64,000 bases of DNA from Okeania sp. SIO2C9 (GTDB lineage: Bacteria; Cyanobacteriota; Cyanobacteriia; Cyanobacteriales; Microcoleaceae): contig NZ_JAAHGO010000011.1 of assembly GCF_010672455.1 (NCBI RefSeq), forward strand, positions 4,903 to 68,902. Direction: 5' to 3'. The notes under the pieces are model-generated. The model was given only the letters and a program-made list of their open reading frames with translations, was not told the origin of the DNA and searched no databases. Below, in pieces: positions 53,289-61,669 of the stretch. The first letter of the stretch is position 1. Each line of letters starts with the position of its first letter. The translations under genes and the position numbers were made by a program.

Positions 53289-55622
53289 TTACTCCTTGTC
53301 TCCTATGGTTGCTGAGATTAAGCTCAAGACTTTTTCATACTCAAAGTTATGCAGAGAAGTTTTTAGTGCCAGAGCCAAAGCATTATTATGAGTAGCTATT
53401 TGTTTTATTAGCGTGGCAATTAAGTCCTCATCAGAAAACATGACTGCCTCTTCGAGTTGGGCTAAAATCTCAGTAGGAATTTCTGACATTACCTCTGGGG
53501 TTAAAACCTCTTTTGTTTTTGTTGTCGTATTTTCTGGAATTAATTCCTCATAAATATATTTGACACCAATATATCTATTCATCGCATTAAAAATTTCTTC
53601 CTCTCGAAAAGGTTTTCTCACAAAATCATCGCATCCTGCGGACAGGACTACTGCTTTTTCTTCTTCTAGGACACTTGCTGTTAAGGCAATAATTGCTGTT
53701 GCTTGACCTTTGAGGTGAGATTTAATAATTTTGCTGGCAGTGTAACCATCCATGACTGGCATCCGCATATCCATCCAGATTAAGTGTGGTTCCCATTTCT
53801 CCCAAATATCCACAGTTTCTTGGCCGTTATTTGCCTCTTGAAGTTCAAATCCCAAGGGAGAAAGTAGTTTAATTAATAATTGGCGATTGATAGGTTTATC
53901 GTCAACGATGAGAATACGATATTTGGGTTGATTGGGTTCGAGAGCAATAACTCGGCGAGAGGGATGGTGTGTGGTAATATCGCTGGCTGCTACTTCAGTA
54001 ACTTGAATATCAAATAGGAAAGTTGTGCCTTGCCCCACGACACTTTTAACTTTAATCTCGCCTCCCATCAAACGCACAAATTGGTAGCTGATAGATAATC
54101 CTAAACCTGTTCCTTCCTGAGCTTGTTTTCCGGTTTTGGTTTGGCTAAAGGCTTGAAAAAGATGTTCTAATTCTTCTTGAGCAATTCCCGCTCCTGAATC
54201 TTCAATTTCAAAATGAAGTGTAGAGGAATTAGCATCTAACACTTTAGCTTGATTATTAGTTTTCAGATTGCCAGCTCTAATGGAAACGCCACCAGATTGA
54301 GTGAATTTGAGGGCGTTGTTAATCAAATTAATCAACACTTGGCGCAATTTAATTTGATCGGTACGGACATAGCGGAGCAGATCGGGTTCATACTCCATGA
54401 GTAAGTAGAGATTTTTTTCCTCCGCTTTGATTTTAAACATATCATCAATGTCATCTAGCAGACGGTGGAGGTCAAAGTTTTGGGGATTGAGAGTAGTTTT
54501 ACCTGCTTCAATTTTAGAAAGATCGAGAATGTTGTTAATTAGACTTAAGAGATGTTCGCCACTACGATAAATAATGCCAACATTTTCTTGATTTTCGTGC
54601 CCCAGGGTTTGGGAGCGAGTCATAATTTGAGCAAAGCCAAGAACAGCGTTAAGAGGAGAGCGTAATTCGTGGCTCATGTTGGCAATGAAAGTGCTTTTGG
54701 CTTCGTTGGCAGAATCTGCTATTAATTTTGCTTGCTCTAGTTCCACTGTTCGTTCTTTGACTTTTTGTTCTAGAGTTTGGGAATATTCTTCCAGTTTTTG
54801 GAATGAGGTTTGTAGCTGTTCCGCCATGTAATTAAAAGAATTGGCTAATTCTCCCAATTCATCATCACTCTCAGTTAATAAAGATTGATGCCATTCTCCA
54901 GCAGCTAGTTTTTTAGCAGCATCATTTAAGCGGAGGGTTCGATTGACAATGAGCGATCGTGCTAACCACCGCACCATAATAACCGTCAAAGCTAAAATTA
55001 TCAGGAACAGTCCTAAAGCGATTGCAGCAGCAATTTTTTCAGATTGCATGATTGAAGTAGCATCTAATTCAATCGCTAAAATTCCCTCTAGGCGACCAAA
55101 TTGATCCTCGATCGGTGCATATCCATATAACAAGTTTTTGCCTTCTGTATTCTGCACAAAATCGTTTTCAACCTTTGGTTGGGATAGGGTATTTCCTTCT
55201 GCTGAGAGAATCGGAGTTACATTCTCTGCTATTTGTCCCACAAATGTTGATGATTTCGATGTAGGATAGACATCTAAGACAAAAGCGTATTTACCGTTGC
55301 TTTGGGGACGCAAGGTATAAATGCGGTTGACATCTTTACTAGCAGCTTGAACGGTTTTGAGTTCTTCGAGATTAATCTTGTAGAAGGGTTTATTAGTATC
55401 TTTAGGTGTAACAACTAGGGAATGATAGTCGCTGTCAATTTCTGGTGCTGTTAAACTCAGCAAATCTAATAGTCGATCGCGCATTGCTTGCTGGTTAGCT
55501 GTGCGAAACTGCCAGTAAAGAGTAGTGGTGAGTATTCCTGCCATCAGAGCAATTAAGCCTGAATAAGCAGCCACAATTTTGATACTTAAATTCCAACGAA
55601 ACATTGATTGCTTTTGACTCAT
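53289..55622 (-). CDS. Transmembrane hybrid sensor histidine kinase
   Basis: 777 residues. TM1 (about 15-36) and TM2 (about 197-217) enclose a roughly 160-residue periplasmic sensor (KDVNRIYTLRPQSNGKYAFV; LYGYAPIEDQFGRLEGILAI), PAS/Cache-like in pattern. HAMP (218-275), HisKA with His318 in FIANMSHELRSPLNAVLGFA, the ATPase (NLINNALKF, DSGAGI, GTGLGLSIS), and a receiver with Asp618 in IWMDMRMPVMDGYTA and Lys670 follow. A C-terminal stretch of about 90 residues has no clear match. It lies downstream of a solute-binding protein gene on the same strand, and that pair has been duplicated at least once, which suggests the binding protein presents a ligand to the sensor. The stop codon abuts MITE copy C. 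Confidence 0.93.
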   Translation of the reverse strand: MSQKQSMFRWNLSIKIVAAYSGLIALMAGILTTTLYWQFRTANQQAMRDRLLDLLSLTAPEIDSDYHSLVVTPKDTNKPFYKINLEELKTVQAASKDVNRIYTLRPQSNGKYAFVLDVYPTSKSSTFVGQIAENVTPILSAEGNTLSQPKVENDFVQNTEGKNLLYGYAPIEDQFGRLEGILAIELDATSIMQSEKIAAAIALGLFLIILALTVIMVRWLARSLIVNRTLRLNDAAKKLAAGEWHQSLLTESDDELGELANSFNYMAEQLQTSFQKLEEYSQTLEQKVKERTVELEQAKLIADSANEAKSTFIANMSHELRSPLNAVLGFAQIMTRSQTLGHENQENVGIIYRSGEHLLSLINNILDLSKIEAGKTTLNPQNFDLHRLLDDIDDMFKIKAEEKNLYLLMEYEPDLLRYVRTDQIKLRQVLINLINNALKFTQSGGVSIRAGNLKTNNQAKVLDANSSTLHFEIEDSGAGIAQEELEHLFQAFSQTKTGKQAQEGTGLGLSISYQFVRLMGGEIKVKSVVGQGTTFLFDIQVTEVAASDITTHHPSRRVIALEPNQPKYRILIVDDKPINRQLLIKLLSPLGFELQEANNGQETVDIWEKWEPHLIWMDMRMPVMDGYTASKIIKSHLKGQATAIIALTASVLEEEKAVVLSAGCDDFVRKPFREEEIFNAMNRYIGVKYIYEELIPENTTTKTKEVLTPEVMSEIPTEILAQLEEAVMFSDEDLIATLIKQIATHNNALALALKTSLHNFEYEKVLSLISATIGDKE

Positions 55623-55639
55623 AATTATTTGTGAATTGA

Positions 55640-55918
55640 GTTTACTTTAGTTAGAAGTTATAATTTTGACTTTTGACTTTTGACTTTTGAATTAAATAAT
55701 TCTTACTTTTGACTTTTGAATTGATTAATTCTTACTTTTGACTTTTGACTTTTGAATTGATTAATTCTTACTTTTGACTTTTGACTTTTGAATTGATTAA
55801 TTCTTACTTTTGACTTTTGACTTTTGACTTTTGAATTGATTAATTCTTACTTTTGACTTTTGACTTTTGAATTGATTAATTCTTACTTTTGACTTTTGAC
55901 TTTTGACTTTTGAATTGA
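55640..55918. repeat. Tandem array with TTTTGACTTTTGAATTGATTAATTCTTAC units
   Basis: About six irregular 30-45 bp units built from TTTTGAC heptamers and GAATTGATTAATTCTTAC separate the solute-binding protein gene from the kinase gene. The duplicated spacer at 60350-60386 carries only a short TTTTGAAT run, so the array expanded after duplication or shrank there. Confidence 0.85.
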
Positions 55919-57481
55919 TTATTCGACTCCTAAACTGTCTCGGTAGTCTTGTAATTGGGAATCTCGCCCCATTTTATTTGTAATTTCCTCCCACTCTCGC
56001 TCAATTTGTTCCATGGTTTGATCGCGAGTTATCTTACCCGTTAGAAAACTGGCGAGTGCAGTATCCAAAATTTCTCGTTGGTAGAGAGCATTTTCTGGTA
56101 TGCGTAGATCTAATACCATGTTGGGATTTCTTAAACTTACAGAAATACCACCCAAGTATTTACTAGCTGCTTCTTCCCCAATTCCTGCCTCTAACCAGGC
56201 TTCACGGTTAGTAAACTGTGATCTGCGGTAAGGATTAAAACCCGTAATGCCAATAGTGACATCAATATTGGATTGTGCGGGTTGGCTGATATAGGAAATC
56301 AGTGCATAAGCAGCATCTTTAACTTCTGGTTTTGCCGCTGCATTAATTGACCCTACCCATCCACCCATCGCACCATAAGGAGCATGGTTAACGCCATCAA
56401 TTGCATAGGGACAGGTAAATTTATCACAGGCTACTAATTTACCAGTATTGCGATCGAGAACTTCTTTGCTACCTGGTAATATCGATGCACCAACTTTATC
56501 AGGTATTTGGGAAATGGCTGGATCTATCGCTAATGTGCCAGTATCGCCCCAATCTAAAGTTAGGGCACAGCGTCCACTTAAGAACAATGCTCTGGCTCCC
56601 TCTAAATCTAAGCTTAATTCTTCTGGCGGTGCGTATTTAGTTGTTTCTTTATAAATATCTAGTGCTCTGGCAAAGGCTTGGTTATTGACCAATGGCTTCA
56701 TGGTTTCAGCGTCAAAAAATCCACCTTCTTCTGTTCCTTGACTTTGGAGAAACGGACTTGCTACAGACCAAAAAAACTGATCATTCACGTTTTTTGGCTT
56801 TTTAGGTATACAAGAACCATAGTCTGGTATACCATCACCATTGAGGTCTTGGCCGTGAAATTGTTTGGCAATAGCGAGATAATCATCCCAGGTTCTTGGG
56901 GACTCAAGTTCCGCCTTTTCAAATAAATCTGTGCGATAATAAAGCATGTGAAAATCACCATCCACAAGAACCCCATAGATTTGCTCTCTGTAGGTGGCAA
57001 TAAAATTGCGGAAAAAGGGTGCAATATCATCCCATTCTAGTTGGCTATCTGCTTGGACACGAGCTGTTAAATTTTCCAAATATCCAGGCTTGGCAAAATC
57101 CGTCATCCATTTGGCAGAGAAAACAACCACATCATACTTGTTGGTTTTGTTCACAAAATCCCGCTGTATGGATGGAAAAGTATCTTGGAGAGGAAATTTA
57201 ACCATATTAACCTGAGCCCCCGTTAGTTTTTCAAACTCACGCGCTCGACGCTCAACCCCTACCCCGTGAGGTTTCTCGTAGGTAGCAACCGTAATGGTAA
57301 TCCCGTCAAATCTTTGTGGTTTTACTACATCTATATTTTCTATTGGAGCTTGAACCAGATCGGTTCCCGGAGTGGACTTGTTTTGACTACAACCCACTGC
57401 ATTAAACAGCAAAAGGAAAGCTACAAGTGCTGTAGATAATCTTTGCTGATGACGATTTTTTTTGTGGCCTAGTATTTTCAT
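55919..57481 (-). CDS. Extracellular solute-binding lipoprotein, copy 1
   Basis: 520 residues from ATG 57481. The signal peptide (RLSTALVAFLLLFNAVGC) ends in a lipobox with Cys31. The mature part is a family 1-type periplasmic binding protein: FDGITITVATYEKPHGVGVE, KLTGAQVNMVKFP, YDVVVFSAKWMTDFAKPGYL ENLT, DLNGDGIPDYGSC (a possible Ca-binding loop) and AINAAAKPEV-like segments. No ABC permease or ATPase gene is nearby; the next gene downstream is a transmembrane hybrid kinase, so a sensory role is more likely than transport, as an inference. An upstream in-frame start 23 codons earlier lies before the signal peptide and is rejected. Confidence 0.88.
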   Translation of the reverse strand: MKILGHKKNRHQQRLSTALVAFLLLFNAVGCSQNKSTPGTDLVQAPIENIDVVKPQRFDGITITVATYEKPHGVGVERRAREFEKLTGAQVNMVKFPLQDTFPSIQRDFVNKTNKYDVVVFSAKWMTDFAKPGYLENLTARVQADSQLEWDDIAPFFRNFIATYREQIYGVLVDGDFHMLYYRTDLFEKAELESPRTWDDYLAIAKQFHGQDLNGDGIPDYGSCIPKKPKNVNDQFFWSVASPFLQSQGTEEGGFFDAETMKPLVNNQAFARALDIYKETTKYAPPEELSLDLEGARALFLSGRCALTLDWGDTGTLAIDPAISQIPDKVGASILPGSKEVLDRNTGKLVACDKFTCPYAIDGVNHAPYGAMGGWVGSINAAAKPEVKDAAYALISYISQPAQSNIDVTIGITGFNPYRRSQFTNREAWLEAGIGEEAASKYLGGISVSLRNPNMVLDLRIPENALYQREILDTALASFLTGKITRDQTMEQIEREWEEITNKMGRDSQLQDYRDSLGVE

Positions 57482-57517
57482 AAGATGTCTTTCAACAATG
57501 AATAATGAATAATGAAT

Positions 57518-57617
57518 AATTACCTCTCCTTGAAAGAAGAGGATTGACAAAGAGATGAAAATTTTTCTTTATTATCCCCTTAAAAGGGGAGGCACATACC
57601 CACAATTTTTTGGTAAC
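57518..57617. repeat. AATTACC...GGTAA-family repeat, compact copy
   Basis: AATTACCTCTCCTTGAAAGA at the left, CCTTAAAAGGGGAGGC and TTTTTTGGTAAC at the right; the reverse-orientation equivalent of 50652-50751. It is about 40 bp upstream of solute-binding copy 1, so it may carry part of its promoter. Confidence 0.6.
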
Positions 57618-57800
57618 AATTTTGATATACAATCCGGTTATATAGTATATGTTCATAATTGGTGTCTACACTTCAATCTCCCCATCCCCCCATCTCCCCA
57701 TCTCCCCATCTCCCCATCTCCCTACGATACAATAACTATTCAACCGGATTCTATATGATACTTAAATTCCAAGGTAACATTGATTGCTTCCTCCACATAG

Positions 57801-59354
57801 TTATTGAATTCCTAAAGTGTCTCGGTAAGATTGTAATTGGGAATCTCGCCCCATTTGATTTGTGATTTTATCCCACTCTCGCTCAATTTGTTTCATGGTT
57901 TCATCGCGAGTCATCTTACCCGTCAGAAAATTGGTGAGTGCAGCATCCAAAATTTCTCCTTGGTAGAAATCATTTCCTGGGATGCGTAGATCTAATACCA
58001 TGTTGGGATTTTTTAAACTTACAGCAATACCACCTAAGTATTTATTAACTGTTTCTTCCCCCATTCCTACCTGTAACCAGGGTTCACGGTTAGTAAACTG
58101 TGATATACGGTAAGGATTAAAACCCGTAATCCCAATGGTGACATCAACATTAGATTGCGCGGGTTGGCTCATATAGGAAATCAGGGCATAACCAGCCTCT
58201 TTAACTTCTGGTTTGGCCGTTGCATTAATTCCACCTGCCCATCCACCCATCGCACCATAGGGAGCATGGTTAACGCCATCAATGGCATAGGGACAGTTAA
58301 ATTTATCGCAGGCTACCAATTTACCAGTCTGGCGATCGAGAACTTCTTTACTACCTGGTGATATAGATGCGCCAACTTTATTAGGTATTTGGGAAATGGC
58401 TGGATCTATGGCTAATGTTCCCATGTCCCCCCAATCTAAGGTTAAAGCACAGCGTCCACTTAAGAACAATGCTCTCGCTTCGTCCACACCCAAGCTTAAT
58501 TCATCTGGCGGTGCGTATTTAGTTGTTTCTTTATAAATATCTAGTGCTCTGGCAAAGCCTTGGTTATTGACCAATGGCTTCATAGTTTCGGGGTCAAAAT
58601 ATCCACCTTCTTGTGTTCCTTGACTTTGGAGAAACGAGCTTGCCACCGACCAAAATATCTGATGATTCAAGACTTTTGGCTTTTTCATCATACAAGAACC
58701 ATAGTCTGGTATACCATCACCATTGAGGTCTTGCCCGTGAAATTGTTTGGCAATAGCGAGATAATCATCCCAGGTTCGTGGAGACTCAAGCTTCGCCTTT
58801 TCAAACAAATCCCTGCGATAATAAACCATGTGAAAATTGCCATCCACAGGAACAGCATAGACTTGGTCTTTGTAGGTGGCAATAAAATTGCGGAAAAAAG
58901 GTGCAATATCATCCCATTCCAGTTGCCTATCTGCTTGGACGCGAGCTGTTAAATTTTCCAAATATCCAGGCTTGACAAAATCCGTCATCCATTTGGGCGA
59001 GAAAACAACCACATCATACTTGTTGGTTTTGTTCACAAACTCCTGCTGCATGGATGCAAAAACATCCTTCATAGGAAACGTAAACATATTAACCTGAGCA
59101 CCCGTCAGTTGTTCAAACTCACGCACTCGACGTTCAACTCCTATCCCAATTTTATAGAAGGTGGCAACCGTAATGGTAATCCCGTCAAATCTTTGTGGTT
59201 TTACTGAATTTTCTATTTTAGTTGGAACGGGATCTGTTTCTAGAGTGGATTTATTTTGACTACAACCAACTGTATTAAACAGCAAAAGGAAAGCTACAAG
59301 TGCTGTAGATAATCTTTGCTGATGACAATTTTTTTTGTGGCCCAGTATTTTCAT
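57801..59354 (-). CDS. Extracellular solute-binding lipoprotein, copy 2
   Basis: 517 residues from ATG 59354, closely similar to copy 1 throughout: signal peptide with lipobox (LLLFNTVGC), FDGITITVATFYKIGIGVER, DVVVFSPKWMTDFVKPGYLE and DLNGDGIPDYGSC. It is complete. The same frame is open upstream to 59417 and there encodes MSQKRSMLRWNLSIKI, which is the start of the hybrid kinase (MSQKQSMFRWNLSIKI at 55622). A second kinase copy was therefore deleted down to its first 18 codons and joined to the leader of this gene. Whether the fused start is used is unknown; the internal ATG keeps the lipoprotein signal intact. Confidence 0.88.
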   Translation of the reverse strand: MKILGHKKNCHQQRLSTALVAFLLLFNTVGCSQNKSTLETDPVPTKIENSVKPQRFDGITITVATFYKIGIGVERRVREFEQLTGAQVNMFTFPMKDVFASMQQEFVNKTNKYDVVVFSPKWMTDFVKPGYLENLTARVQADRQLEWDDIAPFFRNFIATYKDQVYAVPVDGNFHMVYYRRDLFEKAKLESPRTWDDYLAIAKQFHGQDLNGDGIPDYGSCMMKKPKVLNHQIFWSVASSFLQSQGTQEGGYFDPETMKPLVNNQGFARALDIYKETTKYAPPDELSLGVDEARALFLSGRCALTLDWGDMGTLAIDPAISQIPNKVGASISPGSKEVLDRQTGKLVACDKFNCPYAIDGVNHAPYGAMGGWAGGINATAKPEVKEAGYALISYMSQPAQSNVDVTIGITGFNPYRISQFTNREPWLQVGMGEETVNKYLGGIAVSLKNPNMVLDLRIPGNDFYQGEILDAALTNFLTGKMTRDETMKQIEREWDKITNQMGRDSQLQSYRDTLGIQ

Positions 59355-59417
59355 TAAGATGTCTATAGCAATTTTGATACTTAAATTCCAACGTAACATC
59401 GATCGCTTTTGACTCAT
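59355..59417 (-). pseudogene. Hybrid kinase relic: first 18 codons of a duplicated copy
   Basis: MSQKRSMLRWNLSIKIAI matches the N-terminus of the hybrid kinase at 55622 with few changes, and about 50 bp upstream also match (CATAATTATTT.TGAATTGAG). The rest of the kinase is gone, and the frame runs into the solute-binding protein copy 2 leader. It shows that the solute-binding protein/kinase unit once existed in two copies. Confidence 0.8.
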
Positions 59418-59600
59418 AATTATTTTTGAATTGAGCTGACTTTAGGCAGAAGTTATATCATGTCTGTTGGTATCGTTTGTGTATAAAGTTGGGGAAATAT
59501 CTAGCGCTATATAAGGTTTTTCCTTCTCTTGTAGGGGCGAACGGCCGTTCGCCCCTACTTCTTCCTTCTTCCTTGTTCCTTCTTCCTTACCTTCTCTATA

Positions 59601-59979
59601 GAACCCCTAAGCGGATCTATTTAAAAGTAGAGGGGGAGGTGGGGAGATGGGGAGATGGGGAGATGGGGAGATGGGGAGATGGGGAGATGGGGAGATGGGG
59701 TGTATTAAATATCTCCCCAAATCCAATCATCAAATCAATTATTACCCATTTTTTATCAATTATATCATGTCCGTTTATATCGTTTGTGTAAACCCAAGGG
59801 TGAATATCTACAGGAAATAATGGTTTTTTTCTTGCGAGGGTAGCCTTTCTTCCTCTTCTCTCTTCCCTCTTCCTTCTTCCCTCTTCCTTCTTCCTTACCT
59901 TTGCTATACAAGACCGATGCTGCCGGACATGATATTACTTCTCCTGATGACCTATTTTATATAGATCTCAAATGGCTTC
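59601..59979. repeat. GAACCC-type MITE inside copy E, hosting copy D
   Basis: It starts GAACCCCTAAGCGGATCTAT and ends ATAGATCTCAAATGGCTTC (the inverse of the GAACCCATTTGAGATCTAT end, with small changes). TATA is on both sides. It carries a GGGGAGAT tandem array at about 59638-59700 and the 172-bp copy D. Confidence 0.65.
59763..59934. repeat. 172-bp MITE, copy D
   Basis: TATCATGTCCG...CGGACATGATA with TTA on both sides, the same length as copies A and B and nearly identical. It is the innermost member of the nested stack and so among the youngest insertions. Confidence 0.88.
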
Positions 59980-59983
59980 TATA

Positions 59984-60317
59984 GAACCCATTTGAGATCT
60001 ATATAATTATGGTAGTCAAGTCTTTTCGCGGATCAATTTTGACCGAAAACCTGAAGAAGGAGTGTTGAATTTTTTGTATTATTTCTCCCCACATCTTTCT
60101 TCTTCCCTCTTACCAAAAAATGAGGGTATGTGCCTCCCCTTTTAAGGGGATGAAAAAAATATTTAGTTCAGTATTTCAAGCCTCCGACTTCAGTCGGAGG
60201 TTCACTGATAACTGATAACTGATAACTGATAACTGATAACTGAAATGACCTCCTGTCTCCTGTCTCCTGTCTCCTGGCTAAAAAACTTAATATTTATGAA
60301 GATACGATCGGGGGTTC
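59984..60317. repeat. GAACCC-type MITE, 334 bp, sister of 51119-51520
   Basis: It starts GAACCCATTTGAGATCTATA, shares GGTAGTCAAGTCTTTTCGC and GGAGTGTTGAATTTTTTGTA with the chlH-fragment copy, and ends GATACGATCGGGGGTTC. TATA precedes and follows. It sits back to back with the element at 59601-59979. Confidence 0.8.
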
Positions 60318-60385
60318 TATACAATACCGATACTACCGGACATGATATTATAATTTTGAATTTTGAATTTTGAATTTTGAATTGA

Positions 60386-61122
60386 TTATTCGACTCCTAA
60401 ACTGTCTCGGTAGTCTTGTAATTGGGAATCTCGCCCCATTTTATTTGTAACTTCCTCCCACTCTCGCTCAATTTGTTCCATGGTTTGATCGCGAGTTATC
60501 TTACCCGTGAGAAAACTGGCGAGTGCAGTATCCAAAATTTCTCTTTGGTAGAGAGCATTTTCTGGTATGCGTAGATCTAATACCATGTTGGGATTTCTTA
60601 AACTTACAGAAATACCACCCAAGTATTTACTAGCTGCTTCTTCCCCAATTCCTGCCTCTAACCAGGCTTCACGGTTAGTAAACTGTGATCTGCGGTAAGG
60701 ATTAAAACCCGTAATGCCAATAGTGACATCAATATTGGATTGTGCAGGTTGGCTGATATAGGAAATCAGTGCATAAGCAGCATCTTTAACTTCTGGTTTG
60801 GCCGCTGCATTAATTGAATCTACCCATCCACCCATCGCACCATAAGGAGCATGGTTAACGCCATCAATGGCATAGGGACAGGTAAATTTATCACAGGCTA
60901 CTAATTTACCAGTCTGGCGATCGAGAACTTCTTTACTACCTGGTAATATAGATGCGCCAACTTGATCAGGTATTTTGGAAATGGCTGGATCGATTGCTAA
61001 TGTTGCAATATCGCCCCAATCGAAGGTCAGCGCACAGCGTCCACTTAGGAACAATGTTCTGGCTTCCTCTAAACCTAAGCTTAATTCTTCTGGCGGTGCG
61101 TATTTAGTTGTTTCTTTATAAA
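60386..61122 (-). pseudogene. Extracellular solute-binding protein, copy 3, 5'-truncated
   Basis: The minus strand encodes IYKETTKYAPPEELSLGLEE, ARTLFLSGRCALTFDWGDIA and on to the normal C-terminus DYRDSLGVE, nearly identical to copy 1 (only scattered changes, and the same 3' flank GATTATTCGACTCC). The N-terminal half, including the signal peptide, is absent; the frame is lost beyond 61122. Its 3' spacer leads into the kinase relic at 59417, so this is the remains of a second solute-binding protein/kinase unit. Not functional. Confidence 0.85.
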
Positions 61123-61209
61123 TATAAGGAAAGCAGCAGATGTCTGCTCAAATCATTGAATAACTGTTTGCATCAATGCAATAAATTTTCATGGTTAAGG
61201 ATATTAGAG

Positions 61210-61400
61210 TTAAGTTGATCAAAATAACATGGGTCGCGCAACCCCGCCTTTTAAGGCGATCGGGTTTTTGGAGCTTTGCTCAAATCCCCTACTTCCCCTC
61301 CACGGTCGGGGGAGGGGCTAGGGGTGGGTTAACTTCTGTACGTCGCCAATCCGACGGCTCCCCTATCTGACTTCTGACTTCTGACTTCGTTAAGGCCAGT
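61210..61400. repeat. Repeat fragments upstream of chlH
   Basis: The stretch contains a GCCTTTTAAGGC hairpin, a CCCCTCC...GGAGGGG palindrome and the block TACGTCGCCAATCCGACGGC TCCCC plus CTGACTT repeats (61337-61393), which is identical to part of the TnpB relic at 17737-17793. No gene is seen. Confidence 0.5.
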
Positions 61401-61649
61401 TAATCCAAAGACTTTTTCAGAATTTTCTCTCATTCCAATTCTATCTAAAGGTACAAAGATGAATATTCATATTTATAGCAAAATGTCAAGCTGATTTTTT
61501 TAACAAAAATCGGAATATATAATCGCCATTTTGTCAATAAATGTAACGAAAAATTTCAAATTTCTTATCGAATTGTATCAAATCAAGACTTTACTCTACC
61601 TTTTATTAACGTTTTCTGGTAAATATACTCATTAAGTATCAGCAATTAT

Positions 61650-61669
61650 CCTCAAGGAGCAATACTTAA
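61650..61669 (+). promoter_or_regulatory. chlH ribosome-binding site and conserved leader
   Basis: AAGGAG lies 10 nt before the chlH ATG. The 150 bp upstream are kept almost unchanged in the duplicated fragment at 50890-51038, including TCAATAAATGTAACGAAAAA and TTAAGTATCAGCAATTATCC. The shared stretch contains the native chlH promoter. Confidence 0.6.

Larger units (their letters stand above)
59457..60345. repeat. 172-bp MITE copy E, split by nested insertions
   Basis: The left part (TATCATGTCTG at 59457, GTTTGTGTA, CTTCC tract, CTTCTCTATA at 59600) and the right part (TATACAATACCGATACTACC GGACATGATA, 60318-60345) together make one element flanked by TTA. Two GAACCC-type MITEs and a further 172-bp MITE lie between. 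With all of them removed, the flanks read AGAAGTTATAATTTTG, exactly as in the other kinase/solute-binding spacer near 55660. Confidence 0.8.
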
